From Ruminococcus sp. (GTDB taxonomy: Bacteria > Bacillota > Clostridia > Oscillospirales > Ruminococcaceae), in the NCBI RefSeq assembly GCF_017650195.1, contig NZ_JAGCFH010000102.1:1-40844 (forward strand): a stretch of 40,844 bases of DNA, in the 5' to 3' direction. This document shows positions 33,200 through 40,372 of this stretch, one piece after another; the stretch's first letter is position 1; the number at the start of each line of letters is the position of its first letter. The translations under genes and the position numbers were made by a program. The notes under the pieces are model-generated. The model was given only the letters and a program-made list of their open reading frames with translations, was not told the DNA's origin and did no database searches.

Positions 33200-34144
33200 T
33201 TATTTGAAGCTGAGCGCACCCGTATTCTCCATTGCTTTCAGGAGAGTGAACCGCGCTTCGTCGCGGCATTCGGGCTTAGCCATGTAATACATATAGGTTT
33301 CGAGTACATTTATAGGGCTTGCAGTTCGACCCTCTATTTTGAACTGCTCAAATCCCATGGGAACATATTTCTCCCAGATATCGTCGGGGGAAATATGTGT
33401 GCGGAGCCCTCTTATCTCGAAGAGACCGCGCTTTGAATAGGGACAGTCGCGAAAGTGGTCCGGATCGTACTTGTCCGCATTGAACGGGAGATTCGGGTAT
33501 TTTTTGATATGTTCATTGTAGGCTATTTGTTGAACGCCTATTGAGTGATAATGAGCGGATCGCCTTGGACATCCAGGCTCGCAGCAGGCATTGGACAGGA
33601 ACTCTATACGCGGTCTGTCCTCCATTGGTATCTGTTCGAGAAGGTCGAAGCGGTTGTTGAGGTCGTAATCCATAACGACTATATGGTAATCTTTTTTCAG
33701 CTCTTCAAGGAGTCCCTCAATGGTATTTAGCCTCTTGCAGGTGGAGCTGGTGAGCTTGTAATCAGGATAATTGCGGCGAATATAATCCTCCAGCAGGGGG
33801 GACATAACTATAGCCTCATTGAGACCGTTGTTTGCCATAGCCATTACCATATTGCAGAACTGGTCGCTGAGGTGCTTCTTTTCCAGAGCCGGATTGGTGA
33901 AGGTAAAGCGTAGGGGGATGCCCTTGTCGTTGAAGGTTTTTATAGCGCCTCTGACGAAGGTCTTGTCGCATACTCCACCTTGAGTTCTTCCGCCGTTCCA
34001 TATCGAAGGAGGAAATACGCCGTAGAATGACGCTATCTCAACGCCCTCGCGGAAGTATTCCGGGTTGCGTTCGAGAAGTTCGGAAAAGAGCAGATTTAGC
34101 TTGAAATTGCCTGAAAAGTCGGGAAGATGAAAACGTACTCGCAT
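33200..34144 (-). CDS. U32-like Fe-S TIM-barrel protein, copy 4 of 4 (first in the operon)
   Basis: A 314-residue paralogue and the first of the four to be translated, 41 bases after hydE. Cysteines are C59, C97, C136, C187, C188, C192, C234 and C293. The conserved set is C59, C97, C136, C188, C192 and C234. Other shared blocks are IASFYGVFPPSIWNGGR, FTFTNPALEKKHL, THISPDDIWEKYVPMGF and FKIEGRTA. There is no signal or membrane segment. If it is a true U32 relative, roles could include oxygen-independent hydroxylation of RNA or a small molecule, or assembly of a cofactor; none is shown by sequence. Confidence 0.7.
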   Translation of the reverse strand: MRVRFHLPDFSGNFKLNLLFSELLERNPEYFREGVEIASFYGVFPPSIWNGGRTQGGVCDKTFVRGAIKTFNDKGIPLRFTFTNPALEKKHLSDQFCNMVMAMANNGLNEAIVMSPLLEDYIRRNYPDYKLTSSTCKRLNTIEGLLEELKKDYHIVVMDYDLNNRFDLLEQIPMEDRPRIEFLSNACCEPGCPRRSAHYHSIGVQQIAYNEHIKKYPNLPFNADKYDPDHFRDCPYSKRGLFEIRGLRTHISPDDIWEKYVPMGFEQFKIEGRTASPINVLETYMYYMAKPECRDEARFTLLKAMENTGALSFK

Positions 34145-34185
34145 TTTTTACTCCTTATGATATCAGTATTTGGACGATTGCTGTG

Positions 34186-35220
34186 TTATATGCAGTCACC
34201 GCGCTCCGATACTATCTCGTAGCCTGCAGATTCTATTCTTCTTTGCAGGCAGCCGCGGCATTCAGCCGCCTCCTCGCCGGTGCATATTTTGTTGTCATAC
34301 AGGTCATATTTTTTTCTTACCTTTACGGGGGAAAGGTTCGGCATGACCACGTTGCATCCCGTTTGCAGCCCCAACTCCCTTCCGTTGGGAGCTATAGTGC
34401 CGAGAGCTGTTGTAGCAGGCAGAAGTACCCTTGGGAACATGAGCCTCAGTATACCGAGGAGCCTCAGGGTAAGTTCAAGAGTGCCACCTTGTTCTTCTGA
34501 AAACGGTGTATTGTGGTGCGGTATGAAAGGACCTATACCTATCATCTGTGGCTGTAGTTCCTGCAAAAAGCGCAGGTCAGCAATTAAATGCTCAACAGTC
34601 TGGAAGGGAGCACCCACCATGAAGCCAGCGCCCACCTGATAGCCCAGCTCTTTCAGCTGAAACAGGCATTTCTTGCGGTTATCGAGGCACATTTCCTCTG
34701 GGTGGAGCTTTGAATACAGCTCCTGTGAAGCAGCCTCGTGGCGGAGTAAATATCTGTCCGCGCCTGCCTCTCTCAGATGTTTGTAGCTCCCATAGGATCG
34801 CTCACCAAGGGAGAGCGTCACCGCGCAGTCGGGGTATTTTTCCTTTATTTCTTCAATCAGTGGGCAGAGAAACTCGTCTGTAAAGAAGCTGTCCTCACCG
34901 CCCTGCATTACAAAGGTGCGGAAGCCCAGCTCGTAGCCGTTTTCGCAGCAGCTCAGTATTTCCTCACGGGACAGGCGGTAGCGGTCGGCTTCGGTATTGC
35001 CTCTTCGTATGCCGCAGTAGAGACAGTTGTTTTTGCAGTAGCTAGATATCTCTATAAGACCGCGGAGAAAGACCTTTTTTCCATAGCTCTTCAGCCTTGT
35101 CTCGTCTGCTCTTTTACGAAGCAACTCCGCAACGTCCTTATCATCAGTATTTATCAGCGCCCTCAGTTCGCTGTCAGTGAGGTTGCCTGTTCTGTACAGC
35201 TTTTCGATAATATCCGTCAT
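34186..35220 (-). CDS. hydE: [FeFe]-hydrogenase maturation radical SAM protein HydE
   Basis: Radical SAM enzyme that works with HydG and HydF to build the [2Fe] part of the H-cluster. The SAM cluster motif is YCKNNCLYC (C62, C66, C69). HydE-type blocks follow: VMQGGEDSFF, LLRHEAAS, VGAPFQT and IGPFIPHHNTPF. The C-terminal C-x7-C-x2-C (ICTGEEAAECRGC) matches the second cluster site of some HydE proteins. Length is normal at 344 residues. It begins one base after the nadA stop and leads into the U32-like array. hydF, hydG and a hydrogenase gene are not in the window. BioB-like relatives are a less likely alternative. Confidence 0.9.
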   Translation of the reverse strand: MTDIIEKLYRTGNLTDSELRALINTDDKDVAELLRKRADETRLKSYGKKVFLRGLIEISSYCKNNCLYCGIRRGNTEADRYRLSREEILSCCENGYELGFRTFVMQGGEDSFFTDEFLCPLIEEIKEKYPDCAVTLSLGERSYGSYKHLREAGADRYLLRHEAASQELYSKLHPEEMCLDNRKKCLFQLKELGYQVGAGFMVGAPFQTVEHLIADLRFLQELQPQMIGIGPFIPHHNTPFSEEQGGTLELTLRLLGILRLMFPRVLLPATTALGTIAPNGRELGLQTGCNVVMPNLSPVKVRKKYDLYDNKICTGEEAAECRGCLQRRIESAGYEIVSERGDCI

Positions 35221-35221
35221 A

Positions 35222-36154
35222 TCAGCCGCCCAGCCTTATCATTTCGTCTATGCATTTTCTTGCCTGAGCGATAAGTTCGTCACTCATAAGTATCTCGCAG
35301 GCATCGCGGTCCTCACCACTTATTGCAAGGAGAGTGTTGTACACGTCCGGGAGAGTGGTGAGCTTCATATTGTGACAGACAAGGTCACGGCTCACAGGGT
35401 AGAAGCTTTTTTCTGGGCAGTCATACTGTAAATGCTCAACTATTGAATTTTCTGTACCAATTATGAACTCTTTACTTTCAGACTTCTTTGCATAGTCCAT
35501 GATACCCGTCGTTGAACCCACATAATCCGCAAGCTCCACTACCTTGGGAGTACACTCAGGATGTACGAGGAAGAGAGCATTTGGGTGCTCTTCCTTAGCT
35601 TTCACGACTTCGTTGACGGTTATCCTTGCGTGGGTGGGGCAGCCTCCCTGCAAGAGCTTTATGTCCTTGTCGGGGCACTGCTTTTTAATATAGTCTCCGA
35701 GGTTGCAATCGGGGATAAAGAGTATCTTGTCGCTGTCGAGAGCCTTGACTATCTTCAAAGCGCTGGAGGAAGTAACACACACATCACATACTGTTTTGAG
35801 AGCAGCTGTGGTATTGATATACGCAACAACGGTACGGTCTGGCTCCTGAGCGCGTATAGCGCTTATCATGTCCCTGTCCATCTGCTCAGCCATAGGGCAG
35901 CCGGCGTGCTTGCTTGAGAGGTAAACGTGCTTCTGCGGCGAGAGCATTTTAGCGGTCTCAGCCATGAAGTGAACTCCACAGAAGATTATATTCTCCTCAG
36001 ATACGCTTTTAGCGTCAACGCTGAGCTTATAACTGTCGCCGACGAAGTCAGCTATCTCGCATATCTCACGAGCCTGATAGCAGTGAGCGAGGACAGCGGT
36101 GTTTGTTTCCTTTTTGAGCTTTATAATCTTATCTTGTAATTCCCTTACGGTCAT
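35222..36154 (-). CDS. nadA: Quinolinate synthase NadA
   Basis: [4Fe-4S] enzyme that condenses iminoaspartate with dihydroxyacetone phosphate to quinolinate for NAD synthesis. Motifs are LAHCYQAREI, FCGVHFMAETAK, CDVCVTSSSA, GGCPTHARI, LVHPECTP and VGSTTGI. C126, C201 and C260 sit in the contexts (CVTSS, HPEC, C-x-NMK) expected for cluster ligands. Full length at 310 residues. GGAAG precedes the ATG. It is the first gene of the eight-gene unit. nadB and nadC, its usual partners, are not next to it. Confidence 0.96.
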   Translation of the reverse strand: MTVRELQDKIIKLKKETNTAVLAHCYQAREICEIADFVGDSYKLSVDAKSVSEENIIFCGVHFMAETAKMLSPQKHVYLSSKHAGCPMAEQMDRDMISAIRAQEPDRTVVAYINTTAALKTVCDVCVTSSSALKIVKALDSDKILFIPDCNLGDYIKKQCPDKDIKLLQGGCPTHARITVNEVVKAKEEHPNALFLVHPECTPKVVELADYVGSTTGIMDYAKKSESKEFIIGTENSIVEHLQYDCPEKSFYPVSRDLVCHNMKLTTLPDVYNTLLAISGEDRDACEILMSDELIAQARKCIDEMIRLGG

Positions 36155-36202
36155 ACTTATACTTCCTTTCGTTTTCAGCTCTTAACCTTTTGTATTTGAT
36201 GC

Positions 36203-36216
36203 TTAATTCTTAACTT
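36203..36216. repeat. Short heptanucleotide repeat (TTAATTC/TTAACTT)
   Basis: Two 7-mers in tandem in the nadA leader, flanked by further TTAA-containing bits (36181-36235). Weak on its own; listed because of similar runs elsewhere. Confidence 0.4.
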
Positions 36217-36248
36217 TTTTCATCAGCTTACAATTCACCTATTTTATC

Positions 36249-36277
36249 ATTATACCACAAAGCAAGCATAATTTCAA
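36249..36277 (-). promoter_or_regulatory. Promoter of the nadA-hydE-U32-coaX unit
   Basis: On the minus strand TTGAAA (36272-36277) and TATAAT (36249-36254), 17 bases apart, about 95 bases upstream of nadA. No other good promoter is seen down to coaX, which supports a single long transcript. Confidence 0.85.
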
Positions 36278-36279
36278 GC

Positions 36280-36316
36280 AAAAAAGAAACTCCCCTGTCT
36301 GTAACGGACAGAGGAG
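36280..36316 (-). terminator. Terminator after the SdpI-like gene
   Basis: On the minus strand CTCCTCTGTC and GACAGGGGAG form a 10-base stem with one G-U pair and a seven-base loop, followed by TTTCTTTTTT. It insulates the nadA promoter from upstream transcription. Confidence 0.88.
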
Positions 36317-36324
36317 CTGTTCAT

Positions 36325-36660
36325 TTATCCCTGAAACTTTTTGAGCTGTATTTCTACCCATGCAACCGATAAAATGGAAGCAGCCGAGAGTAATATAAGT
36401 ACAGCTAAATGTGCGGGGCTGTCAGCGGAGAACAGAAATACTGCAGCCACAGTCATAACAAAGCAGACTGCTCCGATGAGTATCCATGACATGCCGCATT
36501 TTTCGTTGGCGAACTGCCATGCTTCGTCGCTTGACAAGGATCTTGCGGTCCTAAAGCCTATTGAGTGATCCAAGGGCATTTTTGCATATTTTTTCATACA
36601 TAAGCCGCCGAGCATTATACTGAGCGAAGTAATGATATTTACGATAATAACAACATTCAT
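36325..36660 (-). CDS. SdpI/YhfL-family small membrane protein
   Basis: A 111-residue protein with three membrane segments (about 2-21, 58-77, 84-102). Between the first two is the SdpI-family signature IGFRTARSLSSDEAWQFANE. In Bacillus SdpI gives immunity to the SdpC toxin and acts in signalling; many relatives have no known toxin partner, and none is seen here. AGGAG precedes the ATG. It has its own terminator and a repeat-containing upstream region. Confidence 0.78.
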   Translation of the reverse strand: MNVVIIVNIITSLSIMLGGLCMKKYAKMPLDHSIGFRTARSLSSDEAWQFANEKCGMSWILIGAVCFVMTVAAVFLFSADSPAHLAVLILLSAASILSVAWVEIQLKKFQG

Positions 36661-36733
36661 GATCTTTCTCCTGTACGTATGATTTGTAATATGTCGCCAA
36701 AGCTCAACAATCTGATTTGTAAATTGCTACAAA

Positions 36734-36775
36734 GTTGAAATAATTTTCAACATTCAATAGTTTGCGTTGAAATAA
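36734..36775 (-). promoter_or_regulatory. Possible operator repeats upstream of the SdpI-like gene
   Basis: GTTGAAATAA occurs at 36734-36743 and again at 36766-36775, 32 bases apart. The first copy also forms a perfect palindrome GTTGAAA-TAAT-TTTCAAC (36734-36751). Spacing of about three helical turns is typical of a protein-binding region. No convincing promoter was found beside it. Confidence 0.45.
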
Positions 36776-36803
36776 GCCCAATATCGCTCATTTACAGAGA
36801 TGT

Positions 36804-37190
36804 TCAGAAAGAATAGTCAGAGACCTCAGCTATTACCTCGACCTCTGCGAGTACTCCCTTGGGGAGGGTTTTTACCGCAACACAGCTTCTTGCCGGGAGA
36901 GATGTGAAGTACTTACCGTATATTTCATTGAAAGCAGCGAAATCGTTCATATCCGCAAGGAAGCAGGTAGTTTTTACTGCCATTGCAAAGCTGGAGCCTG
37001 CCTCTGTGAGAACAGCTTCAAGGTTCTTCATTATCTGCTCTGTCTGTTCGCCGATAGTTTGGCCTTTGACGGTATTGGTAGCAGGGTCGATAGCTATCTG
37101 ACCGCTCGTGTATACCATACCGTGTGAAACGATAGCCTGTGAATATGGCCCTACAGCTGCAGGGGCGTTTGCTGTGTTGATAGTGAGCAT
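36804..37190 (-). CDS. ridA: RidA family reactive enamine/imine deaminase
   Basis: Hydrolyses reactive enamines and imines, such as 2-aminoacrylate made by PLP enzymes. The 128-residue protein has the family features AVGPYSQAI, YTSGQIAIDP, the arginine in LPARSCVAV and the end EVEVIAEV. GGAGG precedes the ATG. It begins 41 bases after the lipoprotein gene on the same strand and is probably transcribed with it. No terminator is obvious after it. Confidence 0.95.
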   Translation of the reverse strand: MLTINTANAPAAVGPYSQAIVSHGMVYTSGQIAIDPATNTVKGQTIGEQTEQIMKNLEAVLTEAGSSFAMAVKTTCFLADMNDFAAFNEIYGKYFTSLPARSCVAVKTLPKGVLAEVEVIAEVSDYSF

Positions 37191-37231
37191 AAAAATACCT
37201 CCGTTATGAATAAATATTATTATTTGATAAC

Positions 37232-37834
37232 TCAGTCCTTGCTGAACAATATGTAAGCAGAGCTTGATTCGTCGCCGGCTGCGGTAAGGCAGACCTTATA
37301 TGTTTCATATGACGAATCCTCGTCATTGATTGTGAAGTGCTGAGTTTCCTTTGTGAAATATGCAGCACCGTCATAATCCTTGTTAACGCTTCCGTTTTTG
37401 GAAAAACTGCCGAAGTCGAATCCGCTTCCATCGATACTAAATATAACGGCTTCGTTTTTTGTACCTTCGGGAATGAGCTTGTAATCGGTACCGTGGAAGT
37501 GCATAGTACCGTCTGCTGATATAGTCATGGGATCATTTTCAAGATCGTTTTGTATCGTTTTGCAGTCGGGATACTTGCTTCCACCCCATGAGACGTAGCC
37601 GTTACATGTATAGCTACCGGTATAATATTTTATATCAGGCAGCTCGTCATTGCTCGCATTATTTCTGGAATTTTTCTTCTTTGCAGTATCTGTAGACTTG
37701 GTTGTAACACGTTCATCGTCCCCTTTCGAAACTGAAAAGCTGAAGGATGAAGTGCCGCTGCTGACAGTACAGCCTGTAAGAGCTGCCGCAAAGATGAATG
37801 ATGATGCTGTTAACCCCAATAATCTCTTTTTCAT
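37232..37834 (-). CDS. Lipoprotein of unknown function
   Basis: A 200-residue protein with signal MKKRLLGLTASSFIFAAALTGC and a good lipobox LTGC (Cys22). A Ser/Thr/Lys-rich linker follows to about residue 65. The remaining domain (about 70-200) looks beta-rich, with YYTGSYTCNGYVSWGG, TISADGTMHFHGTDYKLIPEG and HFTINDED. It may be an extracytoplasmic binding or barrel-like domain. It has its own promoter and is followed by ridA. Confidence 0.75.
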   Translation of the reverse strand: MKKRLLGLTASSFIFAAALTGCTVSSGTSSFSFSVSKGDDERVTTKSTDTAKKKNSRNNASNDELPDIKYYTGSYTCNGYVSWGGSKYPDCKTIQNDLENDPMTISADGTMHFHGTDYKLIPEGTKNEAVIFSIDGSGFDFGSFSKNGSVNKDYDGAAYFTKETQHFTINDEDSSYETYKVCLTAAGDESSSAYILFSKD

Positions 37835-37902
37835 AATATTACTCCTTATACAAAATGGTTTATTTAGCGATATACGACCGTATTACGTATCGTATTGTCA
37901 TA

Positions 37903-37931
37903 ATGATAATATAAAAGCATTTTGTTGTCAA
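37903..37931 (-). promoter_or_regulatory. Promoter of the lipoprotein-ridA unit
   Basis: On the minus strand TTGACA (37926-37931) and TATCAT (37903-37908), 17 bases apart. ATACG/CGTAT repeats lie just downstream (37872-37895) and could be a regulator site. Confidence 0.75.
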
Positions 37932-37980
37932 GGAATAATTTATAAATATTTTATTAAGGTCATACGAACTTGTAATATAT

Positions 37981-39057
37981 TTATATGACCTTTAATATCT
38001 TCTTTGTCATTTCCGAACAGCCAAGAGGCGTCCTGCTCTTGTCTGTACCTATGATATCTGCCGTTCTGTGACCCTCCTCCAGTACTCTGTCCACAGCCGC
38101 TTCTATGGCGTCAGCCTCCTTGTTGAGACCGAAGGAATAGCGGAGCATCATAGCGCCGGAAAGCACGGTGGCAATAGGATTTGCGATATCCTTTCCTGCA
38201 ATGTCAGGAGCCGAGCCGTGGATAGGCTCATAAAGTCCACGCTTTGAAGCACCGAGGGAAGCCGAGGCGAGCATACCTATAGAGCCGGTTATCTGAGAGG
38301 CTTCATCTGAGAGTATATCTCCGAACATATTGGACGTAACGATGACATCGAACTGTTTCGGGTCGCGGACGAGCTGCATTGCGGCGTTGTCCACCAGCAT
38401 ATCCGTATAGTGTACCTCAGGGTACTGCTCCGAAAGCTCATGCATAGTCTTTCGCCAGAGCCGTGATGATTCGAGGACATTAGCCTTGTCGATGCTGCAT
38501 ACGTTTTTTCTGCGCTTCATGGCAGCTTCAAAGGCAGCCTTACCGATACGTTCTATCTCGGTTATGCTGTAAGCCTCGGTGTCGAAGGCTTCCGTGCCGA
38601 ATCTGCCCTCCCGGAGACCTCTTTCGCCGAAGTATATACCGCCTGTGAGCTCCCTTACTATGAGGAGATCAAAGCCGTCGCCCACTATCTCATCCTTTAG
38701 GGGAGAAGCGTTCCTCAGTGCAGGATAGAGCTTTGCAGGGCGGAGATTGGTATAAAGTCCGAGAGCTGATCTTATGCCGAGAAGAGCCTTTTCCGGGCGG
38801 ACATCTCCGCCGAGACTGTCCCATTTTGGACCGCCCACAGCTCCGAGGAGAACGCTGTCGGAAGCCATGCAGCCGTCAACAGTTTCCTGCGGCAGGGGCA
38901 TACCTGTCTCGTCGATAGCGCAGCCGCCTATCAGGTAAGGCGTAAAGATGAAGGTATGTCCGAATTTTTTAGCGATCTTTTCGAGTACCATAACGGCGCT
39001 GTCCACTATTTCGGGGCCAATGCCGTCACCCTTTAACAATGCAATCTTCAGTTCCAT
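37981..39057 (-). CDS. leuB: 3-isopropylmalate dehydrogenase
   Basis: NAD-dependent oxidative decarboxylation of 3-isopropylmalate in leucine synthesis. The protein starts [19 protein letters not shown] and has [35 protein letters not shown], the metal and substrate site [15 protein letters not shown] and the cofactor-site run [18 protein letters not shown]. Full length at 358 residues. AAAGGAG precedes the ATG. Upstream on the same strand are a broken small gene, a YhfC protease gene and leuD. Confidence 0.97.
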   Translation of the reverse strand: MELKIALLKGDGIGPEIVDSAVMVLEKIAKKFGHTFIFTPYLIGGCAIDETGMPLPQETVDGCMASDSVLLGAVGGPKWDSLGGDVRPEKALLGIRSALGLYTNLRPAKLYPALRNASPLKDEIVGDGFDLLIVRELTGGIYFGERGLREGRFGTEAFDTEAYSITEIERIGKAAFEAAMKRRKNVCSIDKANVLESSRLWRKTMHELSEQYPEVHYTDMLVDNAAMQLVRDPKQFDVIVTSNMFGDILSDEASQITGSIGMLASASLGASKRGLYEPIHGSAPDIAGKDIANPIATVLSGAMMLRYSFGLNKEADAIEAAVDRVLEEGHRTADIIGTDKSRTPLGCSEMTKKILKVI

Positions 39058-39102
39058 AATATACTCCTTTCTGTTTTAGCCTTTAAAAATTAATTCTCCA
39101 CT

Positions 39103-39588
39103 TTACACTTTTTGTAACGTAGAGGGGTTAGTGTTAACAAAATTCTTTAAATTGTATGAATCAAAAAGGATATTTTTTTCGTCACGGGAATCAATGCTGA
39201 TTTCATGCATTTTGTTCAGCTCTTTTGTGATAATTGCAAAGCCTTTGGAATTCGGATTGGTCTTGTTCCACAAATTCGATACAGCTTTTTTTACGTCTGT
39301 TATTTGAAACTTTACAAGGAAGCTGTTGACCCATAAATACCATATTTGCCCTGTTTCAAGTTCTGCAAGTGAAAGTATCTGTTCAACGATTTCCGCTTCG
39401 GTGGAATGTAACGGTATTTTTGCGTCAGCAGCTTTGGTGCTGCTGTAAAATCCGATTCCTCGAAGATATTTTTCGTCAAATATGCTTTGTTCCTCATAAC
39501 TCAGGACACAGATACCTTCAATTGTTGATATCTGATTTTTTGTTCTTTAAAGCTCCGCCTTTTTTTGAAGCAGTTCTCTGTTAACCAT
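39103..39588 (-). pseudogene. Small gene interrupted by an in-frame TAA at codon 14
   Basis: An ATG at 39588 with AGGAGG 11 bases upstream starts MVNRELLQKKAEL, then meets TAA (39547-39549). The same frame stays open for 147 more codons (RTKNQISTIEGICVLSYEEQSIF... to FVNTNPSTLQKV) and ends at TAA 39103-39105. The downstream part reads as genuine protein, with YLRGIGFYSST, GQIWYLWVNSFL and NPNSKGFAIITKELNKMHE, but has no ATG, GTG or TTG with a ribosome site near its beginning. So it is a 161-codon gene with a nonsense change, a sequencing error, or a read-through case. Family not recognised. No terminator follows before leuB. Confidence 0.7.
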
Positions 39589-39611
39589 GATTCTATTATC
39601 CTCCTGAGCTG

Positions 39612-39625
39612 TTAGCAATTAGCGC
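39612..39625. repeat. Short heptanucleotide repeat (TTAGCAA/TTAGCGC)
   Basis: Two 7-mers in tandem in the 120-base gap between the YhfC gene and the broken gene. Weak alone. Confidence 0.4.
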
Positions 39626-39692
39626 AGAGCCTGCGCCCTTTGCAACGTTTTGTTTGTAAACTTACGGCACAATAATTCCGAATTAAATCCAC

Positions 39693-39720
39693 TCTCAATT
39701 CTCAATTCTCAACTCTCACC
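39693..39720. repeat. Heptanucleotide repeat (TCTCAAT type) overlapping the YhfC stop codon
   Basis: TCTCAAT, TCTCAAT, TCTCAAC, TCTCACC in tandem. The last units cover the final codons and TGA stop of the YhfC gene (39709-39711), so the repeat appears to have set or shifted the end of the protein. Confidence 0.75.
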
Positions 39721-40353
39721 TCTTAGCTTCAAAAAGCAGCGGTAAGCTGCATAGCAGATACCTGCGGTGATGACAGTGCTTTTTATTACGACTATGGGAG
39801 TGCTGAAGCTGTAGAGTGTGGTCGTTGCATTGCTTATAAAGTGCAGGAATATAGCAACCGGCAGCATGATTTTTGACCTGCCTGTCTGTATGCCGTAGAA
39901 TATAAGTACCGTCAGCGCAATGGCAAATGCCGCACCTTCAACGGCTGTAAAGAGATTTACAGGTAAAATACCGGGAGCAGCCCTGCCTGTGCTGATAAGG
40001 TTTATACAGGCTATACCTCCGCTGAAGCTCTCAAATGCGCCGTGACCTATACCGTAGGTAACGGCGTCCCTGCGGTCGTCATAAGAGGACAGCAGAAAGC
40101 GCAGCGCCAGATATTTTGAGCCCTCCTCAAATATGCCGTAGAGAAGCCCCTGCTTCAGGCAGAACGAGAGCAGGTCATTCTGTGTAAAGCCTGTGCGTAT
40201 CAGACCTGCTATCGTAAAAACAGGCAGGCATACGAGAAATGCAGCGATCGCAGGGAATATGCGTACGCCCGTCCTTTTGTGCCAGAATATGAGCAGGAGC
40301 ACAGGTACGAGTAGCCGTGCAAGTCCTGCAAGAAGGCAGTTAATGTCTGTCAT
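39709..40353 (-). CDS. YhfC-family intramembrane protease
   Basis: A 214-residue polytopic membrane protein with about six to seven segments. The YhfC/PrsW-type motifs are present: FEEGSKYLALRF (two glutamates, about 76-87), GIGHGAFESFSGG and HFISN. These form the putative metal or glutamic active site within the membrane. I start it at ATG 40353, six bases after GGAG; an ATG two codons upstream overlaps that site. It begins 19 bases after leuD, so it is in the leucine transcript, an odd place for a protease. Function unknown. Confidence 0.82.
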   Translation of the reverse strand: MTDINCLLAGLARLLVPVLLLIFWHKRTGVRIFPAIAAFLVCLPVFTIAGLIRTGFTQNDLLSFCLKQGLLYGIFEEGSKYLALRFLLSSYDDRRDAVTYGIGHGAFESFSGGIACINLISTGRAAPGILPVNLFTAVEGAAFAIALTVLIFYGIQTGRSKIMLPVAIFLHFISNATTTLYSFSTPIVVIKSTVITAGICYAAYRCFLKLRGES

Positions 40354-40372
40354 GATCATCTCCGTATCCCTG

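Noticed and set aside
39555..39575. Programmed frameshift at the A7 run near the start of the broken gene
   Set aside because: Shifting at the run leads to another stop about 17 codons later, whereas the original frame resumes cleanly after the TAA, so a nonsense change fits better.
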